A stretch of DNA of 24,679 nucleotides from Chrysochromulina tobinii (Eukaryota > Haptophyta > Prymnesiales > Chrysochromulinaceae), in the NCBI GenBank assembly GCA_001275005.1, contig JWZX01002802.1, positions 1 through 24,679 on the forward strand. Reading direction: 5' to 3'. Of this stretch, positions 14,496 to 23,808 are shown in pieces. The notes under the pieces were generated by a model. That model had not been told where the DNA came from and made no database searches. It worked only from the letters and a program-made list of their open reading frames with translations. Numbering within the stretch: the first letter of the stretch is position 1; every line of letters begins with the position of its first letter. A program made the translations under genes and the position numbers.

Positions 14496-17400
14496 ATGCT
14501 GCACGCCTCTGCAACGATGCACTCGCGTGCGCTCGCTGCCATAGTAAGCCTATTCGTGCATGCCCCCACACCACCTGGCTCGGTACCGCACCGATCCGCC
14601 ATACAAAAGTCTGGAATAGGCGAGTTTGCCCTCCAGAACCATGGCAGCTACGCTCGCCGGCATGGGTATTTGCACCTGACGCAGGCGAATCTCTCAACGG
14701 TGAAGGCCAGGCAGTATGTTGCGATGATTTACCCGCTAGCTTGGGCAAAACTCTGGCTGCTGATGGAGCTGTTCACTGATGAGCGGTTCGCATCGGTCGA
14801 GTTCTGGGCATGGCTTGATGCGGATGCCTTTGTTGTTCGTCACGACTGGACTCTCCCGAGTGTCTTCAAGCGCGCAAATGGGAAGCCTGGCTGCGGTGTC
14901 ATCGTCAGCTGGGATATCGGCTACGATGACGAAGCTAGGGCTTGGCTGTCAGAGACGGAGCGAGTCGCTGGCTCACACAATATGAAAGCAGCGCGTCCCT
15001 TCGACAAGTACCGGTACATTTTCAATACCGGCGTGATGCTTTTGCGCAACGAGCTTAACACTATTGATCTTTTGACACGTGCCATGGACATGGCTGTGCG
15101 TGAGCGCTTTCGTTCGGATTGGGAGCAGGGCGCGTTTACAGATCTGTACCTGGATCACCTTCATGTCCGAAAGGTTCTTTGCCCTGTCGACCGCCACCTA
15201 CTACAAGGCATGGTGAAGCTTCCCGAGGATCGCGAGCTGGTGGATCAGGCACGCGTTTGGGTTGCACACGTAACAGACGCCAAACTGGACAAGTCGGGAG
15301 TGCAGGCGCTCCTGAGCGGTACTTACCATCGCCGGATGAAATACAGCACACCTACTGGTCAAAAATCTCGGAACTCGTCTTTTCGAGACTCTTCTGTTTC
15401 GAGAGGGTCGGCAAAGCGTGTGCCTTCTGAGCTACCATGGTGCATCGTCGAGTCGGAAGACCGGCCACGCACCCCCGCCAGAAATGGCCGATCGAACTAC
15501 TGGCAAGCAGCTGCTGATCGCAATGAACGGTACGCACGTTGCCACGGCTACGGCTTCGCGTACGTTGAGCATACAGGTGGACAGCATGGAAAGGGATGCT
15601 CCCATTCCGTACGCGGCAACCTGTCGCCTTACTGGTGCAAAATACCCGCGGTAGCGCATGTGCTTCAACACGGCATCAACGGACGTAGGTGCAACAGAGT
15701 CGTCTTCCTTGATTCCGATGTCCAAATTGTCAATTACTCGATGAGCCTCGATGCGTATCTTGAGCACGGCCGATCGCTCGGCGATGAGGCTCTAATTGAT
15801 GATGATTGGTCGCTCCTCTTCACGTCGAACGCCCCTCACGTCAATGCCGGTCTGTGCACGGGGATATTCTTCGCTCGCAGCAAGTCAGATAGCTGCGGGA
15901 TCCTGCGGAACTGGTGGGATGCGGATTGGCCTGATAAGAGCCGCTGGTCCTGGGAGCAGGGCGCTATGGCTGATGGCGTCCATCTTTACAATCGTGCGTA
16001 TGGAGCTCGTGTGCGCGTGCTTCCCACTTCCCATACGTGGCGTGCCGAAGACATACCAAAGCTAAAGGCATTTACGCCCCCAGACCGTCGTGATCCACTC
16101 TTTTATCACCGTTGCTCGCCAACGACAGGGGCCAGGAGCAAGGATAGCGGCAACTGTGCACCACCCACCACCGCACCTGATGCTGCTGCTTTGCATGGCT
16201 ACTGCTCTCGGGACCTCTCCAGCGCAAGAGCGGAAGTTGCCCTCGTCAAGCTTCCGAGCGCAGCCATGGTCTTTGATGAGGAGAAGTCACTCGAGAGATG
16301 TCCTGCGGCAATACCACGGCCGGGCGTCACGTCTGCATCATTCATGAATGCAAGGACGTGCTGCAACGGCAGTCCGCTCCGGCCATCACTCACTCACTTG
16401 GATGGCACTGCTGTGGCGCCCGGCCTTCATAGGCGACCCTGCTGGTCCAGTGCGACCGTGTCGGCGAACGAAGAGTGGACATGCTGGACTCCCAGCGCAC
16501 CTCGGGCGCCTTCGCAGTGGAGGTCAGCGGCGATCAGCAACATCCTCCCCAGCCTCCAGCCCCCCAGCCCACGCACACAGCACAGAATATTCGACTTAGT
16601 CTTGATCAACCACGAGTACGATTTGGCAGCGATACGCGCCAAGGAAATCGGAGACTGCGTTGACAAAATCATCTTTGCGCAGCCAACGTTCAATTTCGCA
16701 ACCGGCGAACCCGTCAGAAGTCGCCCACCTTTTCCAGCACGTCTGCTTAGTATGCATCCAAACGTCATCTTTTATCCGATTGAGCCCACGGGATTGGAAT
16801 CGTCCTGCATGGGTGCTGCCAAGACTGCATGGTGCCGCGAGAGCTTCGCTCGTAATGCACTCCTTCAGGCGTTTGACGAGCTTGGTGGCCATGATGACGA
16901 CGTCATCTTCATTTCAGACGCGGATGAGATCCCCCGTGCCTCTGCTGTGGACAGCCTGCGCATCAAAATACTTGCACGTCAGCCTGTCTTGCATCAATTG
17001 ACATCCATTCACCATTTCAAGTATTCGCTCCACTGTGAGGAACGCTCAGCATGGCAGAAGGGGCCAGTTGCGATCGACGCTTGGAGGGCTCGAGAGATAG
17101 GCTCGAACGCTGTTCGCCTGAGTAAGCCGCCTAACTGTGTGGCGAGCGGCTATCGCAGCAGCTGTGGCAAGCCGCACATTGCATGGCACCGGGTTGCAAA
17201 CGCTTCTTGGCACATGTCAAGCTTGAGCGGGGGCATTGAAGGCCACATCTTCAAGCTGCGCAGCAACAGTGAGACAATTGTATCCAACAACCTACTCGAT
17301 GAAGAACATGTCAGGTGGCGAATGGCAAGGTGCCATGACCATCTAGGGCGAGACAAAAATCAACGTCGCAATTCTCAATCTTGGTATAGCATAACCAGGT

Positions 17401-17567
17401 GGGGCACGGCGCAGCTGCCCTCGTACCCTGATGTACCACAAGTTGTGGACAAACTGCTGAAAAGTGGCAGATTTCTGCACTATCTGAGCAATGGCACCTC
17501 TTTGACTGCACCAAGGGCTGCAGATCTCGCCGTACTCCTGAATCTGCCGACAAACCATCAGAAGTAA
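14496..17567 (+). CDS. Three-module glycosyltransferase (two GT34-like modules plus a GT17-like module)
   Basis: This is one uninterrupted frame of 1,023 residues from the ATG at 14496; the frame opens earlier but only with a GTG. Residues 8-22 are hydrophobic (signal peptide or short anchor), suggesting the secretory pathway. Module 1 (about 40-280) has YARRHGY, the metal-binding WLDADAF (108-110) and IFNTGVMLLRN. Module 2 (about 313-540) has WCIVES, YARCHGYGFAYVE, VVFLDSDVQIV (406-408) and HVNAGLCTGIFFAR. Both resemble GT34-type galactosyl/mannosyl transferases. Module 3 (about 697-960) has FDLVLINHEYDLAAIRAKEI, DDVIFISDADEIPR (807-811), HFKYSLHCEE and ASWHMSSLSGG, matching GT17 (MGAT3-type N-acetylglucosaminyltransferase). 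The 545-695 linker is Cys/Pro-rich. Each module keeps its acidic metal motif, so all may be active. The substrate is likely a Golgi glycan (inference). Confidence 0.85.
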   Translation: MLHASATMHSRALAAIVSLFVHAPTPPGSVPHRSAIQKSGIGEFALQNHGSYARRHGYLHLTQANLSTVKARQYVAMIYPLAWAKLWLLMELFTDERFASVEFWAWLDADAFVVRHDWTLPSVFKRANGKPGCGVIVSWDIGYDDEARAWLSETERVAGSHNMKAARPFDKYRYIFNTGVMLLRNELNTIDLLTRAMDMAVRERFRSDWEQGAFTDLYLDHLHVRKVLCPVDRHLLQGMVKLPEDRELVDQARVWVAHVTDAKLDKSGVQALLSGTYHRRMKYSTPTGQKSRNSSFRDSSVSRGSAKRVPSELPWCIVESEDRPRTPARNGRSNYWQAAADRNERYARCHGYGFAYVEHTGGQHGKGCSHSVRGNLSPYWCKIPAVAHVLQHGINGRRCNRVVFLDSDVQIVNYSMSLDAYLEHGRSLGDEALIDDDWSLLFTSNAPHVNAGLCTGIFFARSKSDSCGILRNWWDADWPDKSRWSWEQGAMADGVHLYNRAYGARVRVLPTSHTWRAEDIPKLKAFTPPDRRDPLFYHRCSPTTGARSKDSGNCAPPTTAPDAAALHGYCSRDLSSARAEVALVKLPSAAMVFDEEKSLERCPAAIPRPGVTSASFMNARTCCNGSPLRPSLTHLDGTAVAPGLHRRPCWSSATVSANEEWTCWTPSAPRAPSQWRSAAISNILPSLQPPSPRTQHRIFDLVLINHEYDLAAIRAKEIGDCVDKIIFAQPTFNFATGEPVRSRPPFPARLLSMHPNVIFYPIEPTGLESSCMGAAKTAWCRESFARNALLQAFDELGGHDDDVIFISDADEIPRASAVDSLRIKILARQPVLHQLTSIHHFKYSLHCEERSAWQKGPVAIDAWRAREIGSNAVRLSKPPNCVASGYRSSCGKPHIAWHRVANASWHMSSLSGGIEGHIFKLRSNSETIVSNNLLDEEHVRWRMARCHDHLGRDKNQRRNSQSWYSITRWGTAQLPSYPDVPQVVDKLLKSGRFLHYLSNGTSLTAPRAADLAVLLNLPTNHQK

Positions 17568-17583
17568 GCGCAATGCGGTGTCG

Positions 17584-17637
17584 GGTCAGCACCAAGTTCG
17601 TGGTCAGCACCAAGTTCGTGGTCAGCACCAAGTTCGT
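17584..17637. repeat. Tandem repeat, 18 bp x 3
   Basis: Three perfect copies of GGTCAGCACCAAGTTCGT lie immediately downstream of the glycosyltransferase stop codon, in its presumed 3' untranslated region. No role is evident. Confidence 0.9.
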
Positions 17638-18699
17638 GCCTCAGCACAAAAATCAAAACGTTCGCGGTACAGTGCGGTGTGCGTTGGCCGTTGCGTGTTG
17701 ATTTCGACGGGCGTGGCTGATCGGATTGGTCATTAGTGCTCTCGTGCTGCTTACGTGTTACGAGTACGTATGCTCTTATCGCGATGCTCTTATGATTATA
17801 ATCGGTAAGCGGTCGGGTTGGACACGCGTTCGACGGCCGTGGGAGCGCTGGGGCCTGCTGGGACGTCACCGGCGTCTTTCCACGCCCGCGCTTTCCCGGC
17901 GCGCACCGTGACCCACGCGAGGGACACACCCGTCCGACCGCCGCACAGCGCGGGCGGGACGCTTCCTAGGCGGGCTAGGGCGGGACAGCCGAGCGGGCGG
18001 GGACAGGCTAGGCGCGGCGCTAGGGGCAGCGCAGGCCGGAGCGTACAAACACTCCGCTCTGTCATACCGCCAAAAATACCAATGCTCTAACTCTGTGTGC
18101 GGTGTTTAAAGGAAGTTTCCAATTTCCGAAAGCTATAGAGAACGCACGTGGGACGTGGCGTCGACGTTCCAAGAGCGATTCGGTGACGAGGGTCGGCCCG
18201 AATGGCGAATCGCAGATTAGAGATTTATTTGTTTTGACGAAGGTGCTAGGTGGTACTGTGTCGAGAGTCTTTAGAGTTTTAGAAGTTTTGTCGCGGGTTT
18301 TCCATGGGAGTTGGTTTCGGGCAGGGGACGGTGTTCCTTTTTAAACTAAATGCACTGAACGCAGAAGTGCCAAGTGGTTCGACCAAGGTTGCAGTGCCGT
18401 GAAGGAGTGGTGGCGCCGCCGCCATCGTCCTACGCCAGGCAGCCAACTGTACATGCTCAGATCATGCGCTCGCCCGCCTGTAGCTAGGGCTGTAGGAGGG
18501 GGATAGTTGTGTTGGAAGGGAGCTGTGTTGAGCGTCGGGTACGAGCTTAGTCGTACACCAAGCGCTGGGGCACTCGCACGTCGCCCCGATGGGGAACAAT
18601 GTGCCGCTTCCACCTCGCTGGCCAAGGTGTGAGTGACAGCCATGCGCATCCATGCAGATCACACGGCCCGCGCGCGTCAGCAGTCGCATTGCCGTGGTT
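17638..18699. other. Intergenic region between convergent glycosyltransferase and EF-hand genes
   Basis: The two genes point towards each other, so this stretch should hold both 3' ends. Positions 17830-18040 are very GC-rich with repeated GGGCGGGAC / GGCGGGCTAG words, and 18100-18345 is noticeably more AT-rich. I see no domain-bearing frame, RNA gene or transposon. Confidence 0.4.
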
Positions 18700-21600
18700 T
18701 CACTGGTCGGCCACCATAAACTCTTCTCTGGACAGCATCCCATCCCCGTCAAGGTCGAGCGTTTCGAAGCCCTTCTTGTACTCGTCGAACGTAATGAACC
18801 CGTCGCCATCTAGGTCGAGCTTGGTAAAGGGCAGAGATGACGCGAGATTGAACTCTTCCATAGAGAGCTTTCCATCCCTGTTCCTATCCATGATGCGGAA
18901 GGCAGCGTCATACTCCACACGGGTGATCTTTCCATCGCCGTCGGCATCCAGCGAATCGAATGCGAACTTCGGACCAGCAACGCTCTGCAGCTCCACCCGG
19001 GTGATGAACCCGTCGCCATCCAGGTCGAACAGAGCGAAGCCTGCCTCCCACTCCTCCCTCGTCAGGAAACCGTCTCCATCCAAGTCGATCTTCTCAAAGA
19101 TGGCGTGGGACACGGCACCAAACTCCTCCTTCGTGAGCTTCCCATCTTTGTCACCATCGATGATGTCGAAGCCAGCATTGTACTCCGCCTGAGTGATGCG
19201 GCCATCCATGTCAACGTCGAGCACATCGAACAGGAAGCCAGATCGAGAGGCGCACATGAACTCCCACTTCGAGAGGGTGCCGTTCTTGTTGAAGTCGATG
19301 AGATCAAAGCCGGCCTCGTACTCGGCCCTAGACAACTTCCCGTCGCCATCGGCATCCAGGGTCGCGAAAAAGGCGCAGTTGAACTCCTCCCGGCTCAGCT
19401 CTCCGTTCTGGTTGACATCCATGACGTCGAACGCAGCGTTGTACTCTTCGCGGGTGATGACACCGTCTCCGTCTCTATCGAGCGCCGCGAACAGGAATCC
19501 CGGGTGCGCCAGGGTGTGGAACTCCGTGCTGGTGATGTATCCATCGTGATCTTCATCAAAGTACTCGAACACTGAGTGCCACTCTTGCCTCGAAATGTAG
19601 CCATCGCCGTCCTTATCGATGAGGTGGAAGGGAGCTCCCGAGGCGCAGTTAAACTCCTCCCGCGTAATGTGGCCATCGCCATCGGCATCGAGGACGTTGA
19701 ATCCGGCATTGAACTCGGCGCGCGTGATGCGGCCGTCGCCGTCGACATCGAGCAGTGAGAAGAGGAAGCCGGGCCGAGCCGTGATGTTGAACTCCCTCTT
19801 GTCGATCATGCCGTCCCGATCGATGTCCATGAGCGCAAAGCCAGCGTCGTACTCCTCTCGCGAGAGCTTGCCGTCCCGGTCAGTATCGAGCTTGGCAAAG
19901 ATCAGGCTTGAGATGCCCGAGCCAAACTCCGTCTTGGAAAGGAAGCCATCCTTGTCGGCATCGAGGATGTCGAAGCCGGCCTGGTACTCCTTGAATGTGA
20001 TGCGCCCGTCGCCGTTGGTATCGAGCAATTCAAACACAAAGCCACCGCGTGACACGATGAGGAACTCGGCCTTCGTGATCTTGCCATCGTTGTCAAGGTC
20101 GAAGTGCTTGAAGCCTTCTTCCCACTCGTCCCTCGTGAGCTTTCCATCGCCGTCCTTGTCGATCAAGGGGAAGGGCAGGCATGAAACACAGTTGAACTCG
20201 AGCACAGTGATGTAGCCGTCCTTGTCGAGATCGATCATGTCGAACGCTTTCATGTACTCTTCCTTGGTAATCTCCCCGTCGCCGTCTGCATCGAGAGCCT
20301 CAAACGAGAAGTTGGGCGCCACGTGCCCATGAAGCTCGGCCCGGGTGATGAACCCGTCACCATCATTGTCGAACAGGTCGAAGCCTGCTTCGTACTCAGC
20401 TCGGGTCAGCAGCCCATCTCCGTCCGTGTCGAGCAGCTTGAAGGGGGCGCTGCTCTCAGTGCCAAACTCCGCCCTGGTAATGCGACCATCCTGATCTTTG
20501 TCGATGAGGTCAAAGCCAGCGATATACTCTGCCCTCGTGATGCGCCCATCCTTGTCGCCATCCAGAATGTCAAACATGAACCGCGCTGCCGACCCCGCCT
20601 CCGCCATAGGCTCCGGCTCTGGCGCCGGCTCTGGGAGAGGCCTCGGCTCCATCTCCGGCTCCATCTCCGGCTCCGTGGTATAGACCGTGGACGTCTGCTG
20701 CGCGCCGCGCCGCCCGCCCGTATCAAACTCAGCTCCATCGACCACCGTCGCCCCAGACCCAAGCACGACGACTGTCGCCTCCGCCTCTGCGGACGCCTGC
20801 GGACTGTCGCTTCCGCCGCTGCGGACTGTCGCCTCCGACTCTGCGGCCGCCTCCTCCTCAGGCGTGACTGCTGCTATCAGATCCACTGTCGGAGCCTCAA
20901 TCGCCATGACAATCCGTTTGCCACTACCGACAGCTTTCTTGGCAGCGAGGCCCGAGGCCGACGCCGCCCGCTTGGGAGCACCGCCGCCGCCGCCGCCGCC
21001 GCTGCCGCCACCGCTGCCGCCGCCGCCTGCACTGCCGCCACCGCCGCCGCTGCTGCCGCCGCCACCATCTCCAGCCGCGGCCGCCGCCTCGAGCTCGGCT
21101 GCTCGCTTGATCATGTGTGTCAGCTTGTACTCGGGCAGCCCCGACTGCCGCGCGACTGTGACTGTTTGGCGTAACTTGAGCGCGTCGTTCCACAGCGTCC
21201 CCTTCGAGTGTTCCTTCTTCATCTGCGCAATCAACGGCATCAGCTCGGTACGCAGATCCTCCATGCTGGCGGCCGCCGCGCTCGCCTGCTGCGTGCGCGC
21301 CTCGAGCTCCTTGGCCCGCTTGCGATAGTCGTTGAGCACGTGCTTCTGCGCCTCGTGCTCCTCACGCAGTTTCTTGAGCTGCTGCCTGAGCTCAATGATC
21401 TCATGCGTCGAGCTCGGCTGCAACAACGGCTCGAAGGCGGCGGACACCTCTCCTTGGTGGAAACTCCCCTTGGCGGCCGCCTCGGCGGCACGCGCGCGCC
21501 CCACCTCGAGCGTAAGCTGACGATTGTGCCGCGAAACTGTACCAAGGACGTTCTTGAGCTTCGCAATCTCTGCGCGTGCCCGTTGAAGCTCGGTTTCGAT

Positions 21601-21876
21601 CGCATCGGCGATGGACAGCCGCATCGCTGCATCGCCACCCACGTCCTTCTTGGGTCGGCCGTAAATGGCCGGCGACGGCGCCAGGGGCGTACGAGCTTGG
21701 GCGGTTTGAGCACGCTCGGCGGCGTGTGGGTTCCAGGCGTGGGCGGGGATGCCAGTATGAGCAGTGGTCATCACACCCTTGAAGAGGTTAGCGTACTCCT
21801 GCTCGGCGCTGCCACAGCGAGGCATCACACCTTCGGACGCGCTGGCGAAGAGCCGCACCTCGCCGGCTTCCAGCAT
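18700..21876 (-). CDS. Coiled-coil protein with 28 EF-hand calcium-binding loops
   Basis: This is a single 1,058-residue frame from an ATG at 21876. Residues 90-265 are rich in Glu/Lys/Arg/Ala heptads (EIAKLKNVLG, ELRQQLKKLREEHEAQK), a probable coiled coil. Residues 269-300 are a Gly/Ser run and 340-430 is acidic and Pro/Glu-rich. From about 436 to the end there are 28 canonical loops of the form D.D.DG.IT..E, arranged as 14 pairs of about 44 residues. Examples are LDTDGDGLLTRAEY with FDNDGDGFITRAEL, and LDLDGDGFITFDEY with LDLDGDGMLSREEF. Nearly all keep Asp at positions 1, 3 and 5, Gly at 6 and Glu at 12, so high-capacity calcium binding is expected. No signal peptide or membrane segment is evident. 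A role in calcium buffering or a calcium-responsive scaffold is inference. Confidence 0.9.
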   Translation of the reverse strand: MLEAGEVRLFASASEGVMPRCGSAEQEYANLFKGVMTTAHTGIPAHAWNPHAAERAQTAQARTPLAPSPAIYGRPKKDVGGDAAMRLSIADAIETELQRARAEIAKLKNVLGTVSRHNRQLTLEVGRARAAEAAAKGSFHQGEVSAAFEPLLQPSSTHEIIELRQQLKKLREEHEAQKHVLNDYRKRAKELEARTQQASAAAASMEDLRTELMPLIAQMKKEHSKGTLWNDALKLRQTVTVARQSGLPEYKLTHMIKRAAELEAAAAAGDGGGGSSGGGGGSAGGGGSGGGSGGGGGGGAPKRAASASGLAAKKAVGSGKRIVMAIEAPTVDLIAAVTPEEEAAAESEATVRSGGSDSPQASAEAEATVVVLGSGATVVDGAEFDTGGRRGAQQTSTVYTTEPEMEPEMEPRPLPEPAPEPEPMAEAGSAARFMFDILDGDKDGRITRAEYIAGFDLIDKDQDGRITRAEFGTESSAPFKLLDTDGDGLLTRAEYEAGFDLFDNDGDGFITRAELHGHVAPNFSFEALDADGDGEITKEEYMKAFDMIDLDKDGYITVLEFNCVSCLPFPLIDKDGDGKLTRDEWEEGFKHFDLDNDGKITKAEFLIVSRGGFVFELLDTNGDGRITFKEYQAGFDILDADKDGFLSKTEFGSGISSLIFAKLDTDRDGKLSREEYDAGFALMDIDRDGMIDKREFNITARPGFLFSLLDVDGDGRITRAEFNAGFNVLDADGDGHITREEFNCASGAPFHLIDKDGDGYISRQEWHSVFEYFDEDHDGYITSTEFHTLAHPGFLFAALDRDGDGVITREEYNAAFDVMDVNQNGELSREEFNCAFFATLDADGDGKLSRAEYEAGFDLIDFNKNGTLSKWEFMCASRSGFLFDVLDVDMDGRITQAEYNAGFDIIDGDKDGKLTKEEFGAVSHAIFEKIDLDGDGFLTREEWEAGFALFDLDGDGFITRVELQSVAGPKFAFDSLDADGDGKITRVEYDAAFRIMDRNRDGKLSMEEFNLASSLPFTKLDLDGDGFITFDEYKKGFETLDLDGDGMLSREEFMVADQ
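20979..21066 (-). repeat. Coding GC-rich microsatellite (polyglycine)
   Basis: Runs of CCGCCG and CCACCG on the plus strand encode the Gly/Ser tract at about residues 271-299 of the EF-hand protein. Length variation between alleles is likely. Confidence 0.85.
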
Positions 21877-22389
21877 GGTGTGGAGCGTTTCAAGTCAAGT
21901 CACAGCTCGCAAAGTCAATGGGCCGGATCCTTGATAATCCTCGCCGGTGTGTTAGTCCACCGAGCGACGCGACCACTGCGTGGCAGTGTTTCGCGTGGTA
22001 GTGGCTGGTCGGTACCTTGTGTGTCGATTCAACTGACCCTTTCTCAAAGTCAATCACAGAAAAGTTTTCTTTTGTCTCACCGGAAGCAGCAAGCACGTTC
22101 GTGTGGTCCGAGCAGACACGCGCCGATCGGTGTGCTGCGTCGACGACTGCTACGGGTGGCCCATTAGGCGCGCGTCACAATCGGGCGGCATTCCTCATGT
22201 TGGGAAGCATGAGGCCAGCATGCCCGGTGAGCGTTAGCGGTCTGGGCATACTTTCCATCCTCTCCGCCCACCCTTTCCTACTCCGCTGGTTACAGGGGTA
22301 TTCGGTTGCGCTTGTTTAGGTACTTGTGTTGTTTCGACTAATTAGCTTGCTTCACCGGACCGTACCTAACGGCTAGCGGACCCCGCCCC
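21877..22389 (-). other. Upstream region of the EF-hand gene
   Basis: This is the 5' side of the EF-hand gene, up to the edge of the second foldback-like element. Short frames on either strand show no recognisable domain. I see no clear promoter motif. The promoter of the EF-hand gene should lie here. Confidence 0.35.
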
Positions 22390-22592
22390 CGGGTGCGGGG
22401 GGTTTCCTATCCTTTTTGGGGGTGGACGGGTGGTTTCCTATCGGATACGTATCCTGATGTATTATGATGTATCCTGCATGTATCCTGCATGTATTCTGTA
22501 GGATACATGTATCCCTTATGTATCCTGATGTATCTCAAAATGTATTTTAAATGCCCTGTTATATTCCAAGAGAATACATGTATCTTGATATT

Positions 22593-23808
22593 TAAGGCAT
22601 GTATCCGGATGGACAGATATCCGGATATCTGTTGATCAGTGACCTTTTGGGCAGTATCTGTATCTACCAGATAGCACTTGGACACTATCTAGTTCTGTCC
22701 GGATTGGATCGAGCCACTATCCGAACATACTAGGAGATATCCGGCTCGAAACCCCACTCACCCGTCACCCCATGGGTTGCATTGCCGCGCTGCCTCTCTT
22801 CGTCTCTTGCTCCGCTCGTGCATGCTCCTCATCCCTACTCGGTGTTGGCGGAGGCAAAGTGGCAGTGCTCGAGGGTCCCATCCTGTTGGGACGCCTTGTC
22901 TTCGAGAACATACGCTCAACGCCCGCAGACGAGGCCGGGCGGCCAAGGAACTGGCGTGCCATCTTGGCAAGAATTGGCAGGCCGTCCTTTTCATTATCCT
23001 TAGCTTTCCACCAGGCCAGCACATCCAGGTCAGTGTTTTTCTCGACCGGCAGCGCGAGGTACTTATCAAGCTCGTCTTCGTGGCCCTCGAGCGTCGCCTC
23101 GGCTGCCTCCTCGACGTCCATATAGGTGCCAAGGGGAAGTCAAAAAGGAGCTCGACGCTCCCTTCGCAGCCTCCGTGCTCAGTGCCTTTGTGGTGAACGA
23201 GGGAGAGGGAGTCGTCACACCTGTGGTAGTAGGCGTAGGCGTCGGAGCAACCGGCTTCCAGTTAGCTAGCCACATGCCTTCAGCGAGCCGAGCGCGGACT
23301 CCTTCTCGTTGTCGAGGTTGGTGTTGCGCAGGCCAGGGAAGTCGTAGTCCTTGAAGCGTGGGTCGAGGAGTGTGGAAATATCGAGCTCCATGCGATGACA
23401 AGTGCAGCAAGCAGCGAGCCAGCAGCGAGCATGCGCAACACATAGTTGGCTGGCTCCCGATTGGTAGTGCTGACCACCAGTAGAGACGCGACGCTCAAAA
23501 TACGCTCAATGCTGGAAGCTGGTTGCGGGCGAGCACTGGCAGCGCCCGCGTCGCGAAGAAGCGTGGCGGCGAGCATAGCCGACGGCAGCGAAGCGCGAAA
23601 GCCTTCAGCATCGCGCGGTGCGCACGTGCTGGTACTGTACTGTACCGGTATCCGGATATATCTGACTATCCGAAATATCCGAAGACTTTTTTACGGTATC
23701 TGGATCTACCTGGACCACCCACATCAGCTATCTGTATCTACCAGATGGCAAAATAGCCACTATCCGGTTAACCCGGATGGCGCTGGAGCCAGCCGGATAC
23801 ACGCCTTA
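22593..23808 (-). mobile_element. hAT-superfamily DNA transposon remnant with TIRs and 8-bp target duplication
   Basis: The left end is TAAGGCATGTATCCGGATGG. The right end, reverse-complemented, is TAAGGCGTGTATCCGGCTGG (18 of 20 identical). The element is bordered by perfect 8-bp copies of TTGATATT (22585-22592 and 23809-23816), the duplication size typical of hAT elements. Copy 1 of the foldback element reads through the equivalent site without the insertion. The interior holds a decayed hAT transposase C-terminus on the minus strand. At 1,216 bp it is far shorter than an autonomous hAT, so it is internally deleted. Confidence 0.88.
22765..23391 (-). pseudogene. hAT transposase C-terminal fragment, frameshifted
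   Basis: Three successive frames carry hAT transposase sequence. One starts at 23391 (STLLDPRFKDYDF, a typical hAT motif) and stops at about 23266. The next carries NWKPVAPTPTPTTTGV, the usual low-complexity linker. The last, read from 23121, carries the dimerisation domain (DELDKYLALPVEKNTDLDVL, then AWWKAKDNEKDGLPILAK, MARQFLGRPASSAGVERMFS). The two frame changes, the missing N-terminal DDE catalytic part and an aberrant C-terminal tail show it is dead. Confidence 0.85.

Noticed and set aside
17726..18090. Short frames in the GC-rich intergenic stretch
   Set aside because: They are low-complexity GC-driven frames with no recognisable domain, and they overlap each other on both strands.
18599..20215. 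Plus-strand frames opposite the EF-hand gene
   Set aside because: They are antisense shadows of a clear EF-hand array.
23401..23640. Minus-strand frame (98 residues) upstream of the hAT fragment, with VLRMLAAGSLLAALVIAW
   Set aside because: It runs across the hAT motif in a different frame and shows no transposase sequence itself. It is more likely decayed hAT sequence than a membrane protein gene.
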